Of a stretch of 64,000 nucleotides of DNA, positions 9,901 to 17,257 are shown in pieces (position 1 is the first letter of the stretch; every line of letters starts with the position of its first letter). The stretch is taken from positions 186,001 through 250,000 of the forward strand of contig CAMFLR010000009.1 of the NCBI GenBank assembly GCA_945957605.1, in the 5' to 3' direction. Below the pieces are notes generated by a model, which was given only the letters and a program-made list of their open reading frames with translations, had not been told where the DNA came from and searched no databases. The stretch is from an uncultured Isosphaeraceae bacterium (lineage in GTDB: Bacteria > Planctomycetota > Planctomycetia > Isosphaerales > Isosphaeraceae). Made by a program: the position numbers and the translations under genes.

Positions 9901-10986
9901 AACGCAGCGATCGTGACCAGTGCTGCGGTCGATCTGTGCGAGTCGTCTACCAAGTTTCGATGGTCGCGCCATCGCCAGGCCAAGTGCTGGGCCGTGACGG
10001 AAATTGATGCCGGATGCCAGAGTGAGCAGTGTTTCACGATAGGACGAGCAACCACCCATTTCATGAATACAGAGGTCGTCGCACGCCCGTTCGCGAAGCG
10101 CGGTAATGGTTCGGCCCAACACCCAAACCAGAATGTGCGGCCAGTAGAGCGACTCGACCAGGCGCAGGATGATGTTCCAGAGATAGTCGTCACGCCGCAC
10201 GTGCGAAAGTTCGTGGAGCAGCACTGCATCAACATGCTGGCCGCACTTCTCTTCGGTCAGCGAAATGGGTAACACGATGGTGGGACGAAGCCATCCCAGC
10301 ACCATGGGAATCCTCACGCGCTGTGACCATACCATTTGAACGCAACGGCCAATTTCCAGCCGTTGCCGCCAATGTTCGAGTGGCTCGATCCATTTGACAT
10401 CGACGACCTCGAAGCAGTACCGCTGCAGGCGTGCGACGGCGAGAATCGAGGTGAGGAGGCGGATGATCATAACTAAGGTGATGCTGGCATAAATCCCAAT
10501 CGTCACCCATGCCCAGTCGATTGTCAGTCGCACTGTTGGCGGCGATATAGACTCCGCGTGAGCCGGTGCATCGACGACACGAGCAGGATTGGCAGGACCC
10601 GCTACGAATCTCGTCCGCGATCGCGGCGCATCGGCAACATCTTGCGAATCGAGCGAGACGAATCGTGGTGCAGGCTCGGTGTTATCGGTAGGAACTGAGT
10701 GATTATCAAAACTAGTGGAAGCAGATGCGCCGGGCTCTCTGGACGCAGTCATTTTCGCGGGTAGCAAGGCGAGGCGCGTTGAGGGCAGGCACAGCGATGA
10801 TAGTGGCAATAACAGCAAACCAATTAATCCAGCGTTGCCAACGGCTGATCCCAGAATGGCGCGCCGGCGCACTACGGCGTATTGAATTATGAGCACAATT
10901 GCAATGAGAGCAGTCGCTTTCACTGCCAGATCGATACCGAACTCGAGGATCGATTGCGACCACGACGCGACCGAAGAAGGATTCAT
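6913..10986 (-). CDS. BlaR1-like M56 peptidase with Cna-B/carboxypeptidase-regulatory repeats and thioredoxin-fold tail
   Basis: A 1,357-aa membrane sensor. N-terminal transmembrane helices (about 15-35, 45-65, 155-180) surround an M56 zinc-metalloprotease domain with HELSH near residues 258-262 and the downstream ERACDD glutamate near 299, matching BlaR1/MecR1. Another membrane helix follows near 370-390. About 410-1080 consists of repeated beta-sandwich carboxypeptidase-regulatory-like domains (recurring GxVxDxxGxPVxGAxV pattern). The C-terminal ~150 residues are an AhpC/TSA-TlpA-like thioredoxin fold (GEPAPAFEVTTVDG, then FKGKVLLLDFGT), but the usual WCxxC is replaced by MWDMQ, so redox catalysis is unlikely. 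In BlaR1 systems the sensor domain triggers the protease, which inactivates the BlaI repressor. Here the penicillin-binding sensor is absent and the signal is unknown. Its start overlaps the BlaI stop by 4 bp (ATGA), so translation is coupled. Confidence 0.9.
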   Translation of the reverse strand: MNPSSVASWSQSILEFGIDLAVKATALIAIVLIIQYAVVRRRAILGSAVGNAGLIGLLLLPLSSLCLPSTRLALLPAKMTASREPGASASTSFDNHSVPTDNTEPAPRFVSLDSQDVADAPRSRTRFVAGPANPARVVDAPAHAESISPPTVRLTIDWAWVTIGIYASITLVMIIRLLTSILAVARLQRYCFEVVDVKWIEPLEHWRQRLEIGRCVQMVWSQRVRIPMVLGWLRPTIVLPISLTEEKCGQHVDAVLLHELSHVRRDDYLWNIILRLVESLYWPHILVWVLGRTITALRERACDDLCIHEMGGCSSYRETLLTLASGINFRHGPALGLAMARPSKLGRRLAQIDRSTGHDRCVPGLPARMIITSLAVAMATIVGTIQLVRREAHAAVVVEPTAVAEAAIPKAAGRVFHLHVVAADTGEPVANAQVRLSIGLRREWPKIDALGNVHILHSTGPADTSFSVDVWSADRAMQRFNWGGDPAKPIPDGETIKLHQGEKLGGVIRDEDGHPISGAVVHIWSHNYKTKDPHELMFDLLATSGADGKWQTAGAPETTGELLGFYVVHHDYLSGRDYSQKEIIPKIANLRAGTAVTVMKKGVPIEGRVVSADGKPVAGARVLSASYKGALFSDLTEFTVTTDVDGHFRTGQVKSGDWFLVAMAKGHAPGDQQVKIGSAVQQVEIKLGRPRPFKGRVVDSGGKPIAGAFVNFDTWRGYRDLGAFFWTDAEGRFRWNDAPDDETKVNVMRQGYLDLILESTPPSSDEVTFTLFESHSIRGTIRDSVTKKRVDRASVEYGIVDPKTGEPATWTTMSHAGFSGMVYQGELHVNLPVAADLFKIRVQSPGFQTFVSRAFRRDERTILDYNISLVPGIAAGPRGKVIRPDGKPLVGARVYSTQLNEGFNISDNGINVRGMNGKGRDEVTSADGSFSIPQYGNLSAALIVSDDFYAIASKATLDQNLVVESKPYGEIEGRYMIGSQPAGNLDLELRGFTQNRSTEFCRVSFHRKTTTDQDGRFVFKKVIPIDGLRISRNESSDKPGRVWGLGMPVRLEPGQKITVTAGGRGRPIVGRVELPKGWTKAIDFTERSTATIETNRAITPYPLKMFRGKTSLENREWSEWSQRWYDSAEGREYEEQRVAMNVGLQPDGSFRIDDVLPGEYRLSVRVNEESPNHNISPFARIVHVFTVPPIAGGQSDEPLALGALQLQPRLVLKVGEPAPAFEVTTVDGKKLAVPGDFKGKVLLLDFGTMWDMQSRLQVPRLNEVHQKFGKDPRFTILSLLSAADNTEARKFIEEKGQQWDQAIIGSMSNPISSAYGVDDQKTPAAIVIGPDGKVLAKDLWYRAIGKAVGAALDKYPK

Positions 10987-11387
10987 GAGGATTCTCCTTT
11001 CTTTCGACGTTTCGGTTTGGCGGGCGAAGTGGAGGAACGGCGAAGTTCCTCTAACTGCTGCGGCGTCAGGTGTTCGTCTTCGATCAGACGCAACACAAGG
11101 TCTTCCGCCGACCCTGAAAATAGCCGCGCGAGCAATCCACCGAGCGCGAGTTTCTGCGCCTCCTGGCGTTCAACCAGGGCGCGATGGACATACGCTTTGC
11201 CCCGTACCTCGTGCGTGAGATACCCCTTGGTTTCGAGCACGCGCATGAGCGTGCGCACGGTCGAGTCGTGCGGCTTGCCTGGCAAGGCTTCGCGAACCTG
11301 GTCGGCCGTGACCTCGCCAAGCCGCCAGACGACATTCATGATCTGAGCTTCGCGCTCGGTGAGCGGTTGCAGGGTTCGTCGAGGCAT
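10983..11387 (-). CDS. blaI: BlaI/MecI/CopY-family transcriptional repressor
   Basis: A 134-aa winged-helix repressor. From ATG 11387 the sequence MPRRTLQPLTEREAQIMNVV begins the family's typical helix; the recognition helix region reads DSTVRTLMRVLETKGYL, and the dimerisation tail follows to about residue 115, ending in a Lys/Arg-rich tail. An in-frame extension to 11456 would run through an operator copy and is rejected. It overlaps the M56 sensor gene by 4 bp, the classic BlaI-BlaR1 arrangement. Two GTTAA-N4-TTAAC dyads upstream are the likely operators, implying autorepression that is relieved when the sensor cleaves the repressor. No beta-lactamase gene is adjacent, so the regulon is elsewhere or limited to this operon. 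Confidence 0.92.
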   Translation of the reverse strand: MPRRTLQPLTEREAQIMNVVWRLGEVTADQVREALPGKPHDSTVRTLMRVLETKGYLTHEVRGKAYVHRALVERQEAQKLALGGLLARLFSGSAEDLVLRLIEDEHLTPQQLEELRRSSTSPAKPKRRKKGESS

Positions 11388-11403
11388 TGTCGTCAACCGT
11401 GCT

Positions 11404-11478
11404 GTTAAAGGATTAACGGATAGAATGAAGTTAGCGTCTTCTCGCGTAGTCCGCAAGAGGTATTGTTAAAGAGTTAAC
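11404..11478. promoter_or_regulatory. Two BlaI-type operator dyads
   Basis: GTTAA-AGGA-TTAAC (11404-11417) and GTTAA-AGAG-TTAAC (11465-11478) share arms exactly, are 61 bp apart (about six helical turns) and sit between the blaI start and the upstream kinase stop. Two same-architecture dyads right before an autoregulated BlaI-family gene support an operator role; the promoter itself is not resolved. Confidence 0.75.
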
Positions 11479-11524
11479 GGAAATCTCTCATCATCTGTGC
11501 TTTGAAGTGAGATTCAACTCGGCA

Positions 11525-14500
11525 TCAAGCTGTGCTGAGACTAGAGAGCACTGCCTGCAGGACCGCCGGTTCGATCGGTTTGACGACGTGTAAGTTGAAG
11601 CCAACTTCTTGCGACTTTCGGCGATCTTTGTCTTGTCCCCAGCCTGTGAGGGCGACCAGAACGATGTCTTCACCCCACGATTCCCCGCGGATTCGCTTGG
11701 CGGTTTCGTGACCATCGAGGCGAGGCATGCCAATATCGAGGAAGATCAAGTCGGGACGAAAGACAGCCGCAACTTCGAGCGCTTCGATTCCATCGTGTGC
11801 GGTTTTTGTCACGTTCCCCATGAGTTCGAGCATCATGGCCAGGCTGATGGCGGCGTCGTAGTTGTCGTCTACGACCATGATGCGTCGGCGCCCCGATGCC
11901 TTGCGCGCTCGGCCGTCGCCATCACTTGAGAGTGCGGATGAGGTTTCGACGGGCAGTCGAACCGCAAATTCGCTGCCCATCCCGCGGCCTTCACTCTTCG
12001 CTTCGACACGCCCGCCATGCATCTCAACCAGCCGCTTCACGATCGACAGGCCAATCCCAAGTCCACCCTGAGACCGCTCGAGGTCACGGTCAACCTGGGT
12101 GAACATATCAAATACCTTGGGGAGCATGTTCGCCGGAATGCCGACACCGTTGTCTTTTACGGAGATAACCGCCTCGTTGTTGGTGCGCTGAAGTGTCAGC
12201 TCGATTCGGCCATTTCGCTCTGTGTACTTGGCGGCGTTGTTGAGCAGATTCGAGAAGATCTGAACGAGTCGTGTTGAATCGGCGTTTACAAAGATCGCAC
12301 TGTTGGGAAGTTTGATGACGAGTTTGTGATCCGCCTGCTCGATGACGGGACGGCTTGTTTCCACGGCATATTGAATCACCTTCGCCAGTTCGACGCGCTC
12401 CTTCTTCAACTCGATTTTTCCTCGGCTGATTCGGCTCAGGTCGAGCAAGTCGTTGATCAGTCGCACCATCTGTGCAAGTTGCCGTTCCATCATGCCGCGG
12501 GCTTCGGCTGCCATCTGCTCAGTCGTTCCGTCCAGTTGCAGGATTTCCAGACCATTGCGAATCGGTGCCAGTGGATTGCGAAGTTCGTGCGCTAGCGTCG
12601 CCAGGAATTCATCCTTGCGACGGTCGGCATCCTGCAATTTGCCGATCAGTCGCAACCGCTCATAAGCCGCGGTGACGTACCGGCAGATCGTTTGCAGGAA
12701 GTCCAACTCTTCAGGATCGAACTCGTCGCGGGTGCGGCTCGCGAAGGACAACGTGCCGAGTAGTTCGCCGCCGGTCATCAGCGGATTGCAGGCATAGGCG
12801 CGGATGCCGAACGACTTCACCAATTGGACCTTCGGGTCGTCGGACTCCTGAATGAACGTAGCGGTCAGCGGTTCGCGACGAACGGCCACGGTGCCGCAGA
12901 TGGCCTGACCAAATGCCAGGTGCTGAATCGAGCGGACGGTTTCTTTTGGGATACCAATGCACGACGCCAGTTTCAGACCGGTGCCGCTTTCGTTCACCAT
13001 GAAATTGAAATATGTGTCGAGCTTGAGTTGCGGTCCAATCTTGTGGAAAAGTTGCTGCAACATCGTGTCGGGATCGTCAGTGGTGAGCAAAACGGCGGCT
13101 GCTTCCCAGAGCAGTCGCATTCTCTCACCACCCTCGCGCAGCTTGACCTCCCCTTCCTTGCGTGGGGTTACATCGCTGGCCATACCAAACCACTCGATGA
13201 TCTCGCCACGATCATCGAGCATCGGAATCGCGCGCGAGAACGCCCAACCAATCGAGTTATCGACTCGTAAAACGCGGTGTTCTAGCTCAAACACGCACCG
13301 GTCTCGGACCGCCGTCTGAATCACCTCCAAAACATGCGCTTGATCGCCGGGGTGGATGTACTTCTCCAGCCACGTCTGGCTTGGCTCGTTCGTGTCGGGA
13401 ATGAACTCGCGGCCCTGGAGGAAGCGCATTTCGGACCAGTCCGCACTCATGCGGTAAACCACATCCGAACTCGCGTGAACGAGCGCCCGGAACCGCTCTT
13501 CGCTTTCTCGAATCGTATCATTGACCTGCCGGCGGAGGTGAGCAATCTGTGTGTGCGCGCCAATACGCGCGAGTAGTTCACGAGCGCTGAATGGCTTTAC
13601 AAGATAGTCATCGGCGCCGGCTTCCATGCCTTCAACGCGGCTCTCTTCCCCAGCGCGGGCTGTTAGCATCACGATCGGCAGCGCGTTGGTGCGTGGGTCG
13701 GAACGCAGCGCTTTCAGCAGGTCGAACCCATCGATATCCGACATCATCACGTCGGTTAAAACGAGGTCGGGCAGTTCTCGACGAATGGCTTGCAAAGCCT
13801 CTCGACCATCAGGTACAGCTTCGACGTGATAATGCGGAGAGAGGATGCGCTGAAGATATTGCCGCATGTCGACATTGTCGTCGGCGAGCACGATGCGGGG
13901 ACGGTGGCCCACAGCCTGATCAATCGATTTCGTTGTGAGTTCAACTTCGCCGATGAGCGTCGTCGTTTGATCTTCTGTCGTCGCATCGGGTAGCCAGCGC
14001 AATACTTCGTCAACGTACTGGCCTGCGCGAAGTCCGGTCGATTGCACTCCCAATTGATGAGCAACTTGTTTGCCTGGAAGGTGCGCAGTGCCGAATGGCA
14101 TCGTCACGATGAACGATGTCCCCGCGCCGACTTCGCTTTCAGCGCGAATCTCGCCGCCGTGGAGACGCACGAGTTCTCGCACCAACGCGAGGCCGATGCC
14201 CGAACCTTCCTGAGATCGCCCTGTGACGCCTTCGACTCGATGAAAACGCTCGAACAGCCGCGGCATTTGGTCGGCCGGAATTCCCACTCCCGTATCGCGC
14301 ACAACCAACTCTGCATATTCACCCGAACTGCGTAGCGTAATCTCAATTCGCCCTTTGAGTGTGAACTTGAACGCGTTCGAAATCAGATTGAGAACGATCT
14401 TCTCCCACATTTCCACGTCGACATACACAGGCTCAGAAAGCGGGTTGCAGTCGGCGATCATTTCGAGTCCTGCTTTCTCGCAGGCCGATCGGAAGTTGCT

Positions 14501-15820
14501 CGCAAGGTCGTTCGTGAGCGCTGCGAGATCGACAGGTTGGTAAGAAACCTGAACGCGTCGCGCTTCGATTCGTGAGAAGTCGAGAAGCGTGTTTACGAGC
14601 TTCTGGAGCCGCAGTGCGTTGCGTTGAAGGGTTAACAATTGATCGCGCAGCCGACCGTCATCGGTCTCGCGAATGGCGTCGTCGAGTGGCCCAAGGATGA
14701 GTGTCAGCGGTGTGCGGAATTCGTGGCTGACGTTTGAAAAGAAGGTCGTCTTGGCGCGGTCGAGCTCGGCCAGTGACTCGGCGCGGCGTTTCTCTTCCTC
14801 GAACGCACGTGCGTTAGCGATGGCGGTGCCGATTTGAGTCGTCACAAGTTCCAGGAAGCCGCGGTAAGGATCGTCAAGGCTAAGATGGCTGCTGATCCCT
14901 GTAATGAAAAACCCGGCGGGTTCGTGAGGCTTGCCAGAACTGATCGGGAATACGAGTGCGGTTTGAGGCGGGTCGGGCCAGGGACCGGCCGGAATGAATT
15001 CGAATCGTGCGTGTAGATCCGTAACAGCCTGCGGCTGCATCGTCTGCTTTGCTTCCGCAAGCGGCCAGACGCTACCAACGGCTTCGAGATCAACGATCTG
15101 CAGTGCGATCCCCTGCTCCGTTCCAACCGCTGCGGTCGCAACCAGGCGCGCGTATTTGCCGTCGGGTTCGGCGAGATAGAGTAATGCGAAGGGAATGTCC
15201 TGGCTGTATGTTTCGAGCGTCTTTGCAGCCGCCGCGCATGCTTCTTCGGCGGTTTTCGCTTCGCCACGATGATTGGCCAGGTCGCGGAGCGCGGTCATCC
15301 TGCGCTCGCTCAATTCCTTCGCAGTCGTTTCGTAAACGGTCGCCAAAACCCCGCCAATTCCATTCGGAGCGCTTTCGTCGGGCACCGGACTGTAAGCGAT
15401 CAGCCAGTGCGTCTCTTCGTTGAATCCGTAGCGATTGATGACGAGAAGAATGTCCTCGTTCCAGGTTGCAGGACCGCCTTGAAAGGGGATGTCGATGAGC
15501 GGCCGAAGAACGTGCCAGATTTCCTGCCAGCATTCGCTGACGGGTCGGCCTAAACCCCAGGGATGTTTATTGCCAAGCACGGGGCGATAAGGATCATTAT
15601 AAATGGAAACGTACTCTGGCCCCCACCACAGCAACATGGGCAAACGGTTCGACAGCATGAGCTGGATCGCCATCCGGAGCGCAGGCGACCACGACTCAGC
15701 CGGACCAATCGGCGTGGTGGACCAGTCGAACGCGCGGATGCGCTCTGCCATCTCTCCGCCTTCGCGGAGAAAGCCAAGGGCGTCGTTTTCTGAGTTTTGC
15801 TTCTTGCGATGATCGTTCAC
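11525..15820 (-). CDS. Hybrid sensor histidine kinase with two kinase cores and two receivers
   Basis: A 1,431-aa soluble multidomain signalling protein. In order: PAS-like domain (about 20-165), GAF (about 170-345), HisKA with FFSNVSHEFRTPL (His near 366), HATPase (GVGIPADQMPRLF, GSGIGLALVRELV), receiver (DLVLTDVMMSDIDG, Asp near 689), PAS (about 780-920), GAF (about 930-1065), second HisKA with ATLAHELRNPL (His near 1080), second HATPase (GGLGIGLSIVKRL) and a C-terminal receiver (FLDIGMPRLDG, Asp near 1362). It has no membrane segment, so it senses a cytoplasmic cue. Its C-terminal HisKA-HATPase-REC half is closely similar to the whole kinase-receiver protein at 23435-24823, including a shared ALTGWGQ motif, which suggests a duplicated module. 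No DNA-binding output is fused and no cognate regulator adjoins it. Confidence 0.93.
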   Translation of the reverse strand: MNDHRKKQNSENDALGFLREGGEMAERIRAFDWSTTPIGPAESWSPALRMAIQLMLSNRLPMLLWWGPEYVSIYNDPYRPVLGNKHPWGLGRPVSECWQEIWHVLRPLIDIPFQGGPATWNEDILLVINRYGFNEETHWLIAYSPVPDESAPNGIGGVLATVYETTAKELSERRMTALRDLANHRGEAKTAEEACAAAAKTLETYSQDIPFALLYLAEPDGKYARLVATAAVGTEQGIALQIVDLEAVGSVWPLAEAKQTMQPQAVTDLHARFEFIPAGPWPDPPQTALVFPISSGKPHEPAGFFITGISSHLSLDDPYRGFLELVTTQIGTAIANARAFEEEKRRAESLAELDRAKTTFFSNVSHEFRTPLTLILGPLDDAIRETDDGRLRDQLLTLQRNALRLQKLVNTLLDFSRIEARRVQVSYQPVDLAALTNDLASNFRSACEKAGLEMIADCNPLSEPVYVDVEMWEKIVLNLISNAFKFTLKGRIEITLRSSGEYAELVVRDTGVGIPADQMPRLFERFHRVEGVTGRSQEGSGIGLALVRELVRLHGGEIRAESEVGAGTSFIVTMPFGTAHLPGKQVAHQLGVQSTGLRAGQYVDEVLRWLPDATTEDQTTTLIGEVELTTKSIDQAVGHRPRIVLADDNVDMRQYLQRILSPHYHVEAVPDGREALQAIRRELPDLVLTDVMMSDIDGFDLLKALRSDPRTNALPIVMLTARAGEESRVEGMEAGADDYLVKPFSARELLARIGAHTQIAHLRRQVNDTIRESEERFRALVHASSDVVYRMSADWSEMRFLQGREFIPDTNEPSQTWLEKYIHPGDQAHVLEVIQTAVRDRCVFELEHRVLRVDNSIGWAFSRAIPMLDDRGEIIEWFGMASDVTPRKEGEVKLREGGERMRLLWEAAAVLLTTDDPDTMLQQLFHKIGPQLKLDTYFNFMVNESGTGLKLASCIGIPKETVRSIQHLAFGQAICGTVAVRREPLTATFIQESDDPKVQLVKSFGIRAYACNPLMTGGELLGTLSFASRTRDEFDPEELDFLQTICRYVTAAYERLRLIGKLQDADRRKDEFLATLAHELRNPLAPIRNGLEILQLDGTTEQMAAEARGMMERQLAQMVRLINDLLDLSRISRGKIELKKERVELAKVIQYAVETSRPVIEQADHKLVIKLPNSAIFVNADSTRLVQIFSNLLNNAAKYTERNGRIELTLQRTNNEAVISVKDNGVGIPANMLPKVFDMFTQVDRDLERSQGGLGIGLSIVKRLVEMHGGRVEAKSEGRGMGSEFAVRLPVETSSALSSDGDGRARKASGRRRIMVVDDNYDAAISLAMMLELMGNVTKTAHDGIEALEVAAVFRPDLIFLDIGMPRLDGHETAKRIRGESWGEDIVLVALTGWGQDKDRRKSQEVGFNLHVVKPIEPAVLQAVLSSLSTA

Positions 15821-15941
15821 GGTCGTCTCCCAACCGCATTTTCACCAGATTGCGCGGTCTGATGGAAGGCACAAAATGTTATATGGTTACTGACTGACAA
15901 GTATATTTATCGAACCGACGGAGCGGTCTAGCGAGCGAGCG

Positions 15942-16283
15942 TCAGTCCGCTGCGGCCTTCGTCTTTTCGATACGGGCCATGTGCTCGCGACCCCATTCGC
16001 AGAGTGGACGTAACGTCTCGGCGAGCGAAACACCGAGGTCGGTAAGGGCGTACTCGACTCGCGGGGGGATTTCCTGAAAATCCTTGCGGGCAACGATTCC
16101 ATCCGCCTCCATTTCGCGGAGTTGCTGGATCAGCATTTTTTCGCTGATCCCTTCCACGAGGCGCCGCAACTCGCCAAAGCGGCGGGCGCCGCCAGCGAGG
16201 TTCCAGAGCACAATCGGCTTCCATTTGCCGCCGACGACGGCAAGAGCCGCCTCGAGGCCGCAGCCTCGAATGGGTCTGCGCAT
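15942..16283 (-). CDS. HxlR-family winged-helix transcriptional regulator
   Basis: A 113-aa HxlR-type regulator. ATG 16283 is chosen because GGAGCGG lies 7 nt upstream; a GTG at 16313 would add ten residues. The family pattern is clear: a Cys near the N-terminus ([17 protein letters not shown]), then [38 protein letters not shown] and the wing [10 protein letters not shown]. That N-terminal Cys corresponds in position to redox-sensing cysteines in several family members. It is divergent from an SDR oxidoreductase across a 116-bp spacer, so it probably controls that gene and itself in response to electrophile, quinone or similar stress (inference). Confidence 0.93.
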   Translation of the reverse strand: MRRPIRGCGLEAALAVVGGKWKPIVLWNLAGGARRFGELRRLVEGISEKMLIQQLREMEADGIVARKDFQEIPPRVEYALTDLGVSLAETLRPLCEWGREHMARIEKTKAAAD

Positions 16284-16399
16284 CAGAATCCGCTCCACAC
16301 TTCGGAGGGCCACTTACCAGAAGGTTAGTACTTGTCCTCCTGAAAGCGATCTCTACCATATCCACGATTCGGGATTTTTGCCACTCCGGAGGCGTTTCG
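16284..16399. promoter_or_regulatory. Divergent hxlR/SDR promoter region
   Basis: This short spacer separates the two divergent starts. It holds an AGTACT hexamer palindrome (16325-16331 area) flanked by AGG and CCT, a plausible HxlR half-site arrangement but not symmetrical. The SDR ribosome site GGAGG is at 16388-16392. I cannot place -35/-10 boxes reliably. Confidence 0.35.
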
Positions 16400-17131
16400 A
16401 TGGGCAAGCTGAACGACAAGGTGGCCGTGATTACAGGTGCAACATCTGGTATGGCGCTGGCCACGGCCAAGCTCTTCGTGGAGGAAGGCGCTTATGTCTT
16501 CATCACGGGGCGACGTCAAGAAAAGCTCGATGAGGCAGTGAAGGCGATTGGCCGAAATGTGACTGGTGTTCAGGGAGACGCCGCCAATCTTGCCGACCTC
16601 GATCGACTCTACGAAGTTGTGCAGAAAACCAAGGGTCGGATTGACGTTTTATTCGCCAGTGCGGGAACCGGCGAATTCGCCCCCATCGGCGAGATTACTG
16701 AAGAGCAGTTTGACAGGACGTTTGGCCTCAACGTTCGCGGCACGCTTTTCACCGTGCAGAAGGCATTGCCACTCTTCGCCGATGGCGGCTCGATCATCAT
16801 GAACGGGTCGATCGCGGCCTCGATGGGCTTTCCCGCCTTTGGCGTCTACAGCGCGAGCAAGGCGGCGCTCCGGTCGTTCGCCAGGACGTGGACGATTGAT
16901 CTGAAATCGCGCAACATTCGCGTCAATGTTTTGAGCCCGGGAACCATTGATACGCCAATTCTCGAAGGCGTGCCGAAAGACGCCATTGATGAGTTCGTCA
17001 AGCTCATCCCTCGAGGCAAAATGGGACGTCCGGAGGAAATCGCAACGGCCGCGTTATTCCTTGCGTCGAGCGATTCGAGCTTCGTCACGGGAAGCGAGCT
17101 TTTCGTGGACGGCGGTGTGGCGCAGATTTGA
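16400..17131 (+). CDS. Short-chain dehydrogenase/reductase (SDR)
   Basis: A 243-aa classical SDR with Rossmann fold. Cofactor region [12 protein letters not shown] resembles TGxxxGxG but the last Gly is Ala; the ITGRRQEK Arg after beta-2 suggests NADP(H). The [11 protein letters not shown] and ASAG segments, catalytic Ser in NGSIAAS and YSASK (Tyr/Lys pair) are all present, and the protein ends with [12 protein letters not shown]. The start has GGAGG 7 nt upstream. Divergent pairing with an HxlR regulator is common for detoxifying oxidoreductases; the substrate cannot be inferred. Confidence 0.94.
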   Translation: MGKLNDKVAVITGATSGMALATAKLFVEEGAYVFITGRRQEKLDEAVKAIGRNVTGVQGDAANLADLDRLYEVVQKTKGRIDVLFASAGTGEFAPIGEITEEQFDRTFGLNVRGTLFTVQKALPLFADGGSIIMNGSIAASMGFPAFGVYSASKAALRSFARTWTIDLKSRNIRVNVLSPGTIDTPILEGVPKDAIDEFVKLIPRGKMGRPEEIATAALFLASSDSSFVTGSELFVDGGVAQI

Positions 17132-17186
17132 TCGCGTGTGGCGAAGATCCGAGAGATCGAAGGCGCAAGCGGCGAACTTCAATACG

Positions 17187-17221
17187 CAAAAAATGCCCCG
17201 AGGTAAGCACCCCGGGGCATT
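17187..17221 (-). terminator. Intrinsic terminator of the LEPR-type repeat protein gene
   Basis: Stem AATGCCCCG (17192-17200) pairs with CGGGGCATT (17213-17221); on the minus strand a T-run follows directly. It lies just after the stop of the minus-strand gene at 17258 and may also slow read-through from the SDR gene. Confidence 0.82.
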
Positions 17222-17257
17222 GAGAGGGATTTTTTGCTGAGGCCATGCGCCAGCGAT

